Of a DNA stretch of 64,000 nucleotides, positions 24,531 to 31,927 are shown piece by piece. Position 1 is the stretch's first letter, and each line of letters begins with the position of its first letter. The notes beneath the pieces are model-generated. The model ran no database searches and had not been told where the DNA came from. It saw nothing but the letters and a program-made list of their open reading frames with translations. Location: positions 34,010 through 98,009 of the forward strand of contig CAYRIH010000001.1 in assembly GCA_964424375.1 (NCBI GenBank). Reading direction: 5' to 3'. The position numbers were made by a program, and so were the translations under genes. The stretch comes from CAYRIH01 sp964424375 (GTDB lineage Bacteria; Patescibacteriota; Kazan-3B-28; UBA10110).

Positions 24531-25091
24531 TTAGTGCGATGCTATGAGCGAGATTGTTGCCTGACCTTCATCAGTAAAACGTAGGTTATCCGTAATAATG
24601 CTGTTGCCAGAAACTTTAGCAACTCGACGGATAAAATTTTCGAGTACCCCCAGCCGAGCCACTACCAAGAGCATCACTGCTTCGTCCTCCATCTCCGAGA
24701 GACCGGAAAAGGAAAAAACAAACCTATACCCAGATATTCCACAACCAACAGCTCCGCCCCATCTCTGTTTTTCAGGGTTTCGAGATTCCCAGCTTAACAA
24801 AAGATCACTTGGATGTGCTCGATCTGTGTCCATATCCATAAGCATAGAGGTACGTTTTGCCTTCTCTACACAAAATTCAGAGTATTTACCCCCCTTACCA
24901 TTCATGATTTCCCCAACTAAAGTGGGAGGAATCAAGAAAGTATTGGTTGCATGATCGAGAAGACAAAAATATCCTCCCAACTTTTTCGGCACAGTGAGGG
25001 CGAGCACCTCCTCGATCAATTCTACGACTATCGCCAAAACTGCAGAAACCAACCTTGGGAATTGTCCCGCAACAGAAAAGTCTAAACTCAT
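24531..25091 (-). CDS. Conserved-looking soluble protein, unknown
   Basis: 186 aa, no signal peptide. An N-terminal helix (LVSAVLAIVVELIEEVLALT, ~15-34) is followed by a mixed domain whose most striking part is GGAVGCGISGYRFVFSFSGLS, a Gly-rich strand-turn-strand, then an acidic helix EMEDEAVMLLVVARLGVL. Not recognised. It has a canonical promoter (25142-25170) and GGAGGTG before its ATG, and is convergent with the radical SAM operon. A monocistronic accessory gene. Confidence 0.7.
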   Translation of the reverse strand: MSLDFSVAGQFPRLVSAVLAIVVELIEEVLALTVPKKLGGYFCLLDHATNTFLIPPTLVGEIMNGKGGKYSEFCVEKAKRTSMLMDMDTDRAHPSDLLLSWESRNPEKQRWGGAVGCGISGYRFVFSFSGLSEMEDEAVMLLVVARLGVLENFIRRVAKVSGNSIITDNLRFTDEGQATISLIASH

Positions 25092-25141
25092 TCTTATTCA
25101 CCTCCAAATCAAGGAGCATCAGAGCCCCTGTTGATACTTAA

Positions 25142-25170
25142 AGTATATTCTAACTACACTTTAGTGTCAA
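25142..25170 (-). promoter_or_regulatory. Consensus sigma70 promoter of the 24531-25091 gene
   Basis: TTGACA, 17-bp spacer, TATACT on the minus strand (25170 down to 25142). Confidence 0.8.
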
Positions 25171-25251
25171 AAAACTACCTTTCAGAGCTATTTTTATCTT
25201 ATTTATTCAACAAAGAATTTTTGTATAAACTACTGGATTATGAGAAAATAA
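25168..25251. repeat. Dispersed repeat R, long copy E
   Basis: Core CTACCTTTCAGAGCTATTT, then ATTTATTCAACAAAGAAT and a second block (TTTTTGTATAAACTACTGG, then ATTATGAGAAAAT) shared almost exactly with copy F at 27727-27811. It lies directly upstream of the hairpin RNA at 25268-25373, as copy F lies upstream of the one at 27848. Confidence 0.8.
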
Positions 25252-25267
25252 TTATAGCCAATCCGAT

Positions 25268-25373
25268 GAAGGTCGCCCACCAGGGCGACAAGGCTACATG
25301 GGTAACTGTCACCTGCCAGGGTGACACTAACCACTTGGGCATGGTACCGGTACTCACCATGCCCCTTTTTTTA
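25268..25373 (+). ncRNA. Candidate multi-hairpin small RNA, copy 1
   Basis: Three consecutive hairpins: GTCGCCC-acca-GGGCGAC (25272-25289), GTCACC-tgccag-GGTGAC (25308-25325), then a terminator stem GGGCATGG / CCATGCCC (25337-25364) with seven Ts. The same order, a variable hairpin, a ~10-nt linker, then a GGGCATGG terminator, recurs at 27848-27904 and 27977-28036, and a more distant relative is at 50286-50368. No reading frame is conserved among copies. The plus-strand promoter is uncertain. Confidence 0.6.
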
Positions 25374-25461
25374 TGTCTACCTGCCCAAGCAGGCAACGCC
25401 GTTGAGAATATAAAATAAAACCATGCGGTTAAAGTTTAGGCATGGTTTTGTTCGGTGAGGT

Positions 25462-25836
25462 TCAAATTTCGAATTCGGTGAAACCGGCAGGCATGAGTCT
25501 TGTCCAAACATATGCTTTCCGGTTAGATCCATTGAAGACCAATTCGTTGGTTTTGCACATGATCTGCATGGCCTTAGCAATGTTGTCGTTCCTTTCCTGA
25601 AGATTCACTCGCCGGGACGGATAATCATTAGCGTCGATTTGGATGATTGCCGCATAGCCCCTAGTTTCATCCATTTCCCCGAATGGGCGGAATTCCACCT
25701 CGACATCCTCAGGAACAAGGGGTCCATTTTCATCTGTACAACTTAAAGCGTCAGCCACGATTTTGGCAATAGGCGTTACGAGAGGCTTATTGAACCGCAC
25801 ATGGCGAGCATCGTATTTGAATATAACCTGTGGCAT
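25462..25836 (-). CDS. Tautomerase-superfamily-like protein
   Basis: 124 aa if translation begins at ATG 25836 (MPQVIFKYD). That start puts Pro directly after Met, as in tautomerases whose N-terminal Pro is the catalytic base; a TTG one codon upstream is possible. The order strand PQVIFKYD, helix LVTPIAKIVADALSC, strand VPEDVEVEFRPFG, strand GYAAIIQIDA, then RRVNLQERNDNIAKAM fits the CHMI/MIF fold. The substrate is unknown. AAAGGAG and a TTGACT-17-TATATT promoter precede it; the whole upstream region is duplicated in front of the unrelated gene at 27637. Confidence 0.55.
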   Translation of the reverse strand: MPQVIFKYDARHVRFNKPLVTPIAKIVADALSCTDENGPLVPEDVEVEFRPFGEMDETRGYAAIIQIDANDYPSRRVNLQERNDNIAKAMQIMCKTNELVFNGSNRKAYVWTRLMPAGFTEFEI

Positions 25837-25872
25837 CAATGTTCATCTCCTTTTCAAGGTTTTTGGTATTTG

Positions 25873-25901
25873 AATATACCAATTCTAATCTGATTAGTCA
25901 A
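25873..25901 (-). promoter_or_regulatory. Promoter with duplicated leader, copy 1
   Basis: TTGACT-17-TATATT on the minus strand. The ~60 bases from here to the ribosome-binding site are nearly identical to 27638-27701. Confidence 0.8.
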
Positions 25902-25940
25902 CGGCTTTCTGCTGTATAGCAGAACAGGCATATTCGCCGT
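25901..25940. repeat. Nested palindrome with P1 core
   Basis: Inner TTCTGCT-gta-TAGCAGAA (25907-25924) with outer arms ACGGC / GCCGT, directly upstream of the -35 of the 25836 gene. The 25924-25953 remainder is featureless. Confidence 0.6.
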
Positions 25941-25953
25941 TTATTTATAGTAT

Positions 25954-25987
25954 TAAAAAAGCCCGTATTAAAATTGATTAACGGGCT
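25954..25987 (-). terminator. Terminator after the 26010 lipoprotein gene
   Basis: AGCCCGT / ACGGGCT stem; on the minus strand it is followed by TTTTTTAATA. Confidence 0.8.
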
Positions 25988-26009
25988 AAGTGGCTCTTGG
26001 TAATAGTTG

Positions 26010-26366
26010 TCATTCTTGTTGGACGCGGTACCAAACTTCCGCAGAAATCAGATATCCCGAGTCATATATTGTTCTTACGGTAATAATGTCATATTCCCCA
26101 CTGTTTACAATTCTTTCCAATTCCGCTCTAATTTCTGGCTCTCTTAAGTCATAGCCTCCGCCCAATAGACCCCGATTACCTGTGATAAAAATAACTCTAA
26201 CTTCAGTGCCAGATCCTTCTTCCGCGAGAATTGGGTCAGAAGTTTCTTCTGCATTTGCATCAAATGCTGTAGTTTCTACTCGAGTTTGAGACTCACATCC
26301 TGCAAAAGACAACATGCCCAAAATTGCGATAAGAATAACTGCTATTACTACGACAAGGTTTCGCAT
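26010..26366 (-). CDS. Small lipoprotein, unknown
   Basis: 118 aa from ATG 26366, chosen because AAGGAGG lies eight bases upstream; the longer reading would start inside the leader. The signal ends in a lipobox LSFAGC (~17-22), followed by a Thr/Glu-rich linker and a compact domain VRVIFITGNRGLLGGGYDLR...AELERIVNSGEYDIITVR. Exported and lipid-anchored. Function not recognised. It has its own TTGACT-17-TATTAA promoter and a terminator. Confidence 0.75.
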   Translation of the reverse strand: MRNLVVVIAVILIAILGMLSFAGCESQTRVETTAFDANAEETSDPILAEEGSGTEVRVIFITGNRGLLGGGYDLREPEIRAELERIVNSGEYDIITVRTIYDSGYLISAEVWYRVQQE

Positions 26367-26412
26367 GTCTACAGCCTCCTTTTCTGGGATTTGTAATGTC
26401 AAAGATACTTAT

Positions 26413-26441
26413 TTAATATCAAAAAATACGCTTCTAGTCAA
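26413..26441 (-). promoter_or_regulatory. Promoter of the 26010 lipoprotein gene
   Basis: TTGACT-17-TATTAA on the minus strand. The 30 bases around the spacer are duplicated at 27114-27142. Confidence 0.8.
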
Positions 26442-26480
26442 GCTTTTTATTACTTATTAACTTATTAATATTTTATTTAG

Positions 26481-26513
26481 ATAAAAAGAAAAGGCGAGAG
26501 TAAACTCATCGCC
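26481..26513 (-). terminator. Terminator after the transglutaminase-like gene
   Basis: GGCGA-11-TCGCC stem; on the minus strand TTTTCTTTTT follows. Confidence 0.8.
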
Positions 26514-26551
26514 AATTTTTTAGAGAATAATACTACACAAGGAAATAAAAT

Positions 26552-27046
26552 CTAACCTCTTCTAATTCCCTTTAAATACTCATTCAATGCAGCAAAGAAT
26601 TCTGCATTTGTGGTTACAGTCATTTTACTCGGCTGTTCTTTTAATTCGACTATTTGTAATGGTTTTACAGCTAATTCAGTATCACTTTTCCCATCCCAAT
26701 TTTTGGTTACAGGAAAACCAGCCTTTTCCAATCCCGGATCCCAAGTAGAATCTACAATGACCCACTTGCCATCTATCTGAATTTTTATGGCGAGATGCTG
26801 TCCTAAGTGGTCCTCTTTTTTGTCTATAATCACCCTCGGTATTGGCAAACTTCTCCAATCAAAATTTATCAATAAGTACTTCACCTGAATACCGAGTTTT
26901 TTATATTCCCTCCCTAGAAAGCCGTTCTTTTCCAAACAGCAGCCTTTATTCATCTTCAATAACTTATCCGGATCCCTTTCCCTCAAACAATAGTAAGGAA
27001 TCCGCTGGGCTTTTTCAAAAAGGCTAATAATTTCTCTTATATTCAT
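26552..27046 (-). CDS. Transglutaminase-like cysteine protease-fold protein
   Basis: 164 aa, no signal peptide. A Cys-His-Asp triad of the transglutaminase-like fold is visible: Cys in NKGCCLEKNGFLGREYKKLG (~34-53), His in LGQHLAIKIQIDGKWVIVDS (~83-102) and Asp in VDSTWDPG (~100-107). Such enzymes cleave or cross-link amide bonds; the substrate is unknown. AAAGGAGAT precedes the ATG. The promoter TTGACC-17-TATTTT (27114-27142) duplicates that of the neighbouring lipoprotein gene. Confidence 0.75.
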   Translation of the reverse strand: MNIREIISLFEKAQRIPYYCLRERDPDKLLKMNKGCCLEKNGFLGREYKKLGIQVKYLLINFDWRSLPIPRVIIDKKEDHLGQHLAIKIQIDGKWVIVDSTWDPGLEKAGFPVTKNWDGKSDTELAVKPLQIVELKEQPSKMTVTTNAEFFAALNEYLKGIRRG

Positions 27047-27113
27047 TTTTATCTCCTTTCAATGTGCCAAGCGGTTTGGATTTAGCTAAAAAGGCATTCA
27101 CTTTTATAACAAT

Positions 27114-27142
27114 AAAATATCAAAAAATACGCTTCTGGTCAA
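27114..27142 (-). promoter_or_regulatory. Promoter of the transglutaminase-like gene
   Basis: TTGACC-17-TATTTT on the minus strand, near-identical to 26413-26441 over about 35 bases; the two genes are not otherwise related. Confidence 0.7.
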
Positions 27143-27152
27143 GCTTTTTACA

Positions 27153-27180
27153 TAATAAAAAACCCGCAAAAAGCGGGTTA
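27153..27180 (-). terminator. Terminator after the 27212 gene
   Basis: AACCCGC-aaaaa-GCGGGTT (27161-27179); on the minus strand TTTTTTATTATG follows. Confidence 0.85.
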
Positions 27181-27211
27181 ATTGGTCGAGGGGTCGGAGT
27201 CAGAAATGGTA

Positions 27212-27637
27212 TTATTCTTCTGAATCCGGGGGGACAAGCACCCATTCAATACTTAAACGATCGGCATCCCAGTCAGCCAAAACCACGTTCTTTATGGATT
27301 GGTCTTCTGTGCGAGATACTTCATTCAAATAAGGTACAACAAGATATAAACAACCTTTATGTACCCCCTCATTCTTGGGTCTCGGCTGATTATCAATCCT
27401 CTTCACCAGTCGTTCGCTGGACACTTGAGGAAGATCTAACCGGTTCTGAAGTATGTGAATTGTCAATATTCCAGATGCCTCGTCAGCCATATCCAGTATG
27501 ATGAATGGATATGCGTTGCACTGCTTGATAACTTCTCTACAGAAGCGAACTTTCTCCTCTTGGGTAGAGGAGGCTTTGATAATATCCACCGGAAAATCTG
27601 AAAGATCAGCCGGTGGTCTGCCTGTCATTATCAACAT
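27212..27637 (-). CDS. Soluble protein, unknown
   Basis: 141 aa from ATG 27637, chosen because AAAAGGAG lies nine bases upstream and the longer reading would include the promoter region. Alternating strands and helices (VDIIKASSTQEEKVRFCREV, YPFIILDMADEASGILTIHI), acidic C-terminus (WVLVPPDSEE). Not recognised. A monocistronic accessory gene whose promoter and leader are a copy of those of the tautomerase-like gene at 25836. Confidence 0.65.
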   Translation of the reverse strand: MLIMTGRPPADLSDFPVDIIKASSTQEEKVRFCREVIKQCNAYPFIILDMADEASGILTIHILQNRLDLPQVSSERLVKRIDNQPRPKNEGVHKGCLYLVVPYLNEVSRTEDQSIKNVVLADWDADRLSIEWVLVPPDSEE

Positions 27638-27672
27638 GGGTACGCTCTCCTTTTCAAGGTTTTTGATATCTG

Positions 27673-27701
27673 AATATACCAATTCTAATCTGATTAGTCA
27701 A
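27673..27701 (-). promoter_or_regulatory. Promoter with duplicated leader, copy 2
   Basis: TTGACT-17-TATATT on the minus strand; see 25873-25901. Confidence 0.8.
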
Positions 27702-27726
27702 CAACTCCCTAACTCCTGACCAGGTA

Positions 27727-27811
27727 AACAAAACTGACTTTCAGGGTTATTTTTATCCTATTTCTTAAACAAAGAATTTTTGTATAAACTGTTGGATTAT
27801 GAGAAAATTGG
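27727..27811. repeat. Dispersed repeat R, long copy F
   Basis: Matches copy E along its length: CTGACTTTCAGGGTTATTT, ATTTCTTAAACAAAGAAT, TTTTTGTATAAACTGTTGG, ATTATGAGAAAAT. Confidence 0.8.
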
Positions 27812-27847
27812 CATGCCAGCAGGTAAAGGTGAGATGTTTGGGTCAAA

Positions 27848-27904
27848 GGGTGCTCTGGCACCCCCCTCCCTGTGGGCATGGGTTCTAACCATGCCCACTT
27901 TTCT
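27848..27904 (+). ncRNA. Candidate two-hairpin small RNA, copy 2
   Basis: GGGTGC-tctg-GCACCC (27848-27863), 8-nt linker, then GTGGGCATGG / CCATGCCCAC (27872-27898) and TTTTCTTG. Same plan as copies 1 and 3. Confidence 0.6.
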
Positions 27905-27976
27905 TGTGTAATTCTCATAATCATGAGAGAATTATTATGCTTATCAGGGAAAGGGGCTCTAATTTGCTCCAAAGAG

Positions 27977-28036
27977 GGGTTACAAATAGTAACCCTCCCG
28001 ACTTGTGGGCATGGTCCCCGACCATGCCCTTTTTTT
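27977..28036 (+). ncRNA. Candidate two-hairpin small RNA, copy 3
   Basis: GGGTTAC-aaata-GTAACCC (27977-27995), 11-nt linker, then GGGCATGG-7-CCATGCCC (28007-28029) and seven Ts. It lies in tandem with copy 2; an imperfect hairpin (27909-27934) separates them. Confidence 0.6.
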
Positions 28037-28042
28037 ATGTAT

Positions 28043-28140
28043 AGATTCCCTGGCCGGGCAGGCTGGAGTCGCTTCGCTTCCCTGCCTACCGGCAGGCAGG
28101 CCAGAATGACCCTCCGTCGCCTTTCAGGCTATGGAGGGCT
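28043..28140. repeat. REP-like palindromic stretch
   Basis: Contains CCTGCCTACCGGCAGGCAGG (a near-perfect palindrome) and a CCTCC...GGAGG hairpin. A shorter GGCAGG piece sits in copy B at 21216 and near 25378. A direct repeat of ATACTAAAT follows at about 28167-28195. The 27702-28193 gap otherwise holds only repeat F and the hairpin RNAs. Confidence 0.6.
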
Positions 28141-28193
28141 GTCGCAATAGGATGGATTCCAAATACTAAATTCTATATTCCAGATACTAAATA

Positions 28194-29063
28194 CTAGCGG
28201 TAGTACACGCGATCCTCTATCCTCAAATCGACATACTGTGTAGGCAACTCTTTCATAGACCTTAAAACCTTAACTAAATTATTAATTTGAGTATCGATAC
28301 TTCTGGTGGTATCAAAAATAATTGTCCAGCCTTCGGAAGTTACCACCTCAATCTCAAAAGTTGTTTCGGGCACTAGAACTCTTCTGGCTGATACATTGGT
28401 TCGGCGAGGCAGATTGGACACGGCTGAGGTAACAAATTCTATAAAATCGGTTGTCACAATCTTTTGATTCAAATTAATAGGCACATTCTTTAAATCTTCT
28501 ATTACTGTCAAAGGGCTATCTTCTGGCGCCACATCATAAACCACTCCAGCTCGGTTAACCATAAAACGCTCATTGTTAGTCTGCCAGATTATGGTTGTTT
28601 CATGTTCACTAATCGTAACTACCAGTTTTTTCTTAAAAATCAGTTTTTTAAATCTAGCCTCTTTAATCTGTAATATAGACAATATTTGCTGGCTGGCCTG
28701 ATTTTCATTGAACAAAAAAGCATTAACTGGCTCAAATCCATCTTGAAACATAGTCTGTTCTATATCAGTATCTGGCACTAAATGATTCCCCTGTATTTCC
28801 AGAGTAGTCAAAACAAAGGCTTGGGATCCCAATAGCAAATAAACTAATAAAGCCAAGACAACTCCCAGACCAACTTTAATCATATAATCTGATATTTCTG
28901 GCAAAGGTCTAGTTTTAAGTTTGGGCCGCCATACTAATCTTCTAAGATGTCTCTTGGGTTGGACAACATCTGGTTTGGTTGTATAAAACAATACCTTGGG
29001 CCCAGAAGTTCGCGGCTTTTTTTGCTTCAACAAAAATGAAAAAGAGAAACCCCTTTTAACCAT
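28194..29063 (-). CDS. ftsQ: Cell division protein FtsQ/DivIB
   Basis: 289 aa. A long basic cytoplasmic head (~1-55, rich in K/R/P), one membrane helix (~62-82, VGLGVVLALLVYLLLGSQAFV) and an outside POTRA-like domain beginning LTTLEIQGNHLVPDTDIEQT (~86-105), then a FtsQ/DivIB beta domain to the end. It links early and late division proteins with FtsB/FtsL. It follows murC by 4 bases, as in classical dcw clusters, but this murC-ftsQ pair lies 10 kb from the rest of the cluster. No ftsA or ftsZ follows; an accessory region begins instead. Confidence 0.85.
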   Translation of the reverse strand: MVKRGFSFSFLLKQKKPRTSGPKVLFYTTKPDVVQPKRHLRRLVWRPKLKTRPLPEISDYMIKVGLGVVLALLVYLLLGSQAFVLTTLEIQGNHLVPDTDIEQTMFQDGFEPVNAFLFNENQASQQILSILQIKEARFKKLIFKKKLVVTISEHETTIIWQTNNERFMVNRAGVVYDVAPEDSPLTVIEDLKNVPINLNQKIVTTDFIEFVTSAVSNLPRRTNVSARRVLVPETTFEIEVVTSEGWTIIFDTTRSIDTQINNLVKVLRSMKELPTQYVDLRIEDRVYYR

Positions 29064-29067
29064 CTAA

Positions 29068-30465
29068 TCATCCCCCAGTTTGATTCTTAAAAACCCCTAA
29101 GAAGGCATGGATCCACTCACTGTTTTGACCAGCCCCTAAAGATAAAACTACTTCATCTGATTTTAAAACCTTATTAAGATAATCAGTCACGGCATCAAAA
29201 CTTGGCATATTTTTGGCATTACCGCTGATTTGATTAATTTCATCAACCAATTTCTGAGAATTAATTAATTTTTGTTCCTCTGGAGTATCTCTAACCGGTA
29301 AAATCGGAGCTATTAAAACTTCATCTGCATCTTTAAAACTATTAGCAAACTCATCTAATAAAAATCTGGTTCGACTAAACTGATGAGGCTGAAAAACTAC
29401 TCTAATCTTTCTATTGCCAAAATAATCTCGGGTAGATTTAAGCATTGCCTTAATTTCAGTCGGGTGATGAGCATAATCATCTACAAAAGCCACTCCTTTA
29501 TAATCCCCTAGCATTTCAAATCTGCGCTTAGCCCCTTTAAATTGAACCAAAGCTTGATGAATATCTGCATCTTTGATTTTCAAATGTCTAGCCACGGCAA
29601 TGGCGGACAAAGCATCCAAAACTAAATGTCGGCCAGGAAAATTAATATATGTTTCAAAGTTGCCTACCTTAAAACTCATTTTTGGGTTAGATATTTTTAG
29701 TTCAGTAGCTCTAACATCATTATGCGGACCAAATCCAAAAGTAATAACTTTAGCTTTAGCCCGCGGCAAAATATCTTTGATATTTTCATCATCTCCATTA
29801 GCTATGATTAATCCATCAACTGGGACTAATTCCAAAAACTGGGCAAAGGCTTCTTTAATTTCTTGAATGTCTTCATAATAATCCAAATGATCCGCTTCTA
29901 TATTAGTCAGCACAGCAATTTTTGGTTTCATGTCTAAAAATGACCTATCATATTCACAAGCTTCTACCACCATATATGGGCCTTTGCCCAAAAATCCACC
30001 GCCCTGCAGGCTTTTTACTTCTGCGCCTATCAGCGCAGTAGGATCCAGCCCCCCAATCTGAAGCATTAGAGTAATTAAAGTAGTAGTTGTAGTTTTGCCA
30101 TGAGTTCCAGATACCGCAATACCAATCTTATCCTGCATCAACTTGCCTATAAACTCTGATCTTTTATTTATCTCTACACCCAACTGACGCGCTCTGACCA
30201 CTTCCGGATGATCATCATTGGGATAATATCGCTTAATGGCAGAAGTATAAATTAGTTCATCAATATCTTCCGGAACATTTTCCGGCTTATGCTGACCTAT
30301 AGTAACCACGATGCCTTTGGCTTCTAATCGGCCTCTTTCGGGAAAATCGATTAGATTAGACCCAGTAATCTTATGTTCCATACCCAAAAGTACATCAGCT
30401 AAAGCTTGCATGCCAATACCACCAATACCTACCATAAAATAGTGCTTCGAAGAAACTTTTTTCAC
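29068..30465 (-). CDS. murC: UDP-N-acetylmuramate-L-alanine ligase
   Basis: 465 aa. Adds L-Ala to UDP-MurNAc, the first amino acid of the peptidoglycan stem. Seen: N-terminal Rossmann FMVGIGGIGMQALADVL, the ATP-binding loop IAVSGTHGKTTTTTLITLM (~112-130), the central EACEYDRSFLDMKP and NIEADHLDYYEDI, and C-terminal VDDYAHHPTEI with RVVFQPHQFSRT, all typical of MurC rather than MurD/E/F. Cotranscribed with ftsQ. Confidence 0.96.
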   Translation of the reverse strand: MKKVSSKHYFMVGIGGIGMQALADVLLGMEHKITGSNLIDFPERGRLEAKGIVVTIGQHKPENVPEDIDELIYTSAIKRYYPNDDHPEVVRARQLGVEINKRSEFIGKLMQDKIGIAVSGTHGKTTTTTLITLMLQIGGLDPTALIGAEVKSLQGGGFLGKGPYMVVEACEYDRSFLDMKPKIAVLTNIEADHLDYYEDIQEIKEAFAQFLELVPVDGLIIANGDDENIKDILPRAKAKVITFGFGPHNDVRATELKISNPKMSFKVGNFETYINFPGRHLVLDALSAIAVARHLKIKDADIHQALVQFKGAKRRFEMLGDYKGVAFVDDYAHHPTEIKAMLKSTRDYFGNRKIRVVFQPHQFSRTRFLLDEFANSFKDADEVLIAPILPVRDTPEEQKLINSQKLVDEINQISGNAKNMPSFDAVTDYLNKVLKSDEVVLSLGAGQNSEWIHAFLGVFKNQTGG

Positions 30466-30484
30466 TTTTACACTTTACCTTAAA

Positions 30485-31150
30485 TTAAGCGCCAACAAAA
30501 TTAATCTCATGAATTATGAACTGCTTCCCTCCATAATCCGGCACATCCTCTATCATTTTTCCTCTGATTTCAATTATTTGATCATTATCTGTATATTCTG
30601 AAATTCTGGCTTTTATTCCCGGATCAGCAATTTGGACAATCATTAAAGGTTCTATGCCAAATTCTTCTCCGCCTTCTGCGACTTTAAAGAAGTCATTCCA
30701 CTGAGCTCCCTCGGAAGTAGAATGAATAGTGCCATAATATGTCAGTAAACCATCATCCCCAGGATTACCGTTAATAGTAACTAAGAATTGACTCTCTATA
30801 TCCTGCTCATCCCAAGACCTGGCATACTTTAATATAATATGAGATCTTTGAACATTCGTAACTTTGAAAGTTAAAATTTCTTCTCCGCCAGCCCCTACTA
30901 CAGTCTCGTCATATTCATCAGACAAATGATAATCGCTGGTCAAATACTCTAAAGCCCCATCAGTAATATCATCTACCAACCACTGATAACCAGTAGTGTG
31001 ATTGGCAGCCAGAACTATCTGAAACTCCTGATCTAATTCAAAGTTAAAATTTCTATTTTTATCATCAATGGTTATCTGAGGCAGTGACTCAGACCATAAG
31101 CAACCACTAAGAATCAGAGGAAAAATTAATATATATAAAAATTTCTTCAT
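30485..31150 (-). CDS. Lipoprotein with chagasin-like cysteine-protease inhibitor domain
   Basis: 221 aa. Signal with lipobox LILSGC (~13-18). Residues ~30-125 match inhibitor family I42 (chagasin): the three inhibitory loops appear as NHTTGYQWLV (NxTGYxW), VGAGGEEILTFKV (GxGG) and KYARSWDEQ (the R-P-W loop with Ser). The C-terminal half (~128-221) is a separate beta domain with an OB-like look (IVQIADPGIKARISEY, IIEIRGKMIEDVPDYGGKQF). Anchored outside the cell, it may guard against papain-like proteases. It overlaps the upstream nuclease-like gene by 4 bases. Confidence 0.75.
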   Translation of the reverse strand: MKKFLYILIFPLILSGCLWSESLPQITIDDKNRNFNFELDQEFQIVLAANHTTGYQWLVDDITDGALEYLTSDYHLSDEYDETVVGAGGEEILTFKVTNVQRSHIILKYARSWDEQDIESQFLVTINGNPGDDGLLTYYGTIHSTSEGAQWNDFFKVAEGGEEFGIEPLMIVQIADPGIKARISEYTDNDQIIEIRGKMIEDVPDYGGKQFIIHEINFVGA

Positions 31151-31926
31151 AATAACACTCCTTTTTTATACTGTTCTAATACTTGGTTAATACCATAACG
31201 ATATTTGCAAAAATCACAATCAGGATCTGGCTCTGGCAGTCGATCCGACATTAGACAAGCTTTAATATCTGTTAATGTCTTTTCAATCCAGGCATCATTA
31301 CCTTTATATGAAATAAGTTTAATATCAAACTCCAGCTTACCATCAAAAGTTTCGGCATCTCGTCGGCCATTACAATAAACAAAATAACCTATATTTGACA
31401 CCTCAAAACCATTCTGTCGAAACAACCACTGATATATTTCGATTTGCCGCTTATAAACTATCTGCCAAGGAGCATCTATCCCTACTTCACCATTCTTGCT
31501 GGTAGCTTTATAATCTACAATAATTAATTCTCCCTGAGGATTTATCCAAATATCATCTATGCCGCCAGAAATCAATAAATTAGTAGGTTTATGCAAATAC
31601 TCTATTCCGCCTCGTAAGGCATCACGCCATTTGTCCATATCAGGATGAGGAAAAGGAATAGCTTCAACTTTATAAGCCTGCATTAAAGGATGGCTAGACT
31701 GCCGATTACGATGGATATCAAATTCTTTTTTTAATAATTCATCAACTGCCGAGTTTAAATTGAAAGGAAAACCCGGAGGCTGATTTACTCCTAATCGCCT
31801 ATCTAAGTAAAAACAGCGGGGGCAACTGAGAAATGCATCTATCTTGCTTCGACTCAATTTAAAAGGAGTCTTTGATTTAGGATCAAAAATGTTACTATTC
31901 CTCTTGCCTTGATAATACTTAGACAT
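31147..31926 (-). CDS. PD-(D/E)XK nuclease-like protein (RecB/AddB-type domain)
   Basis: 259 aa. Seen: LSRSKIDAFLSCPRCFYLDR (~24-43), which is the AddB/RecB-like opening with its first Cys ligand; GGIDDIWINPQGELIIVDYK with D...D-Y-K, the PD-(D/E)XK core (~126-147); RQIEIYQWLFRQNGF; and a C-terminal CDFCKYR supplying further Cys. It looks like a stand-alone PF12705-type nuclease with a possible Fe-S cluster. The biological role is unknown; it lies between truB and the chagasin-like gene in one operon. Confidence 0.75.
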   Translation of the reverse strand: MSKYYQGKRNSNIFDPKSKTPFKLSRSKIDAFLSCPRCFYLDRRLGVNQPPGFPFNLNSAVDELLKKEFDIHRNRQSSHPLMQAYKVEAIPFPHPDMDKWRDALRGGIEYLHKPTNLLISGGIDDIWINPQGELIIVDYKATSKNGEVGIDAPWQIVYKRQIEIYQWLFRQNGFEVSNIGYFVYCNGRRDAETFDGKLEFDIKLISYKGNDAWIEKTLTDIKACLMSDRLPEPDPDCDFCKYRYGINQVLEQYKKGVLL

Positions 31927-31927
31927 A

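Noticed and set aside
27911..28003. Plus-strand frames over the hairpin RNAs (for example the ATG near 27923)
   Set aside because: They share only the hairpin sequence; no ribosome-binding site, and copy 1 at 25.3 kb has no matching frame.
20249..28036. Integron attC array
   Set aside because: Repeats and single-gene cassettes suggested it, but no GTTRRRY-type core sites, no integrase, and the repeats are not at every gene border.
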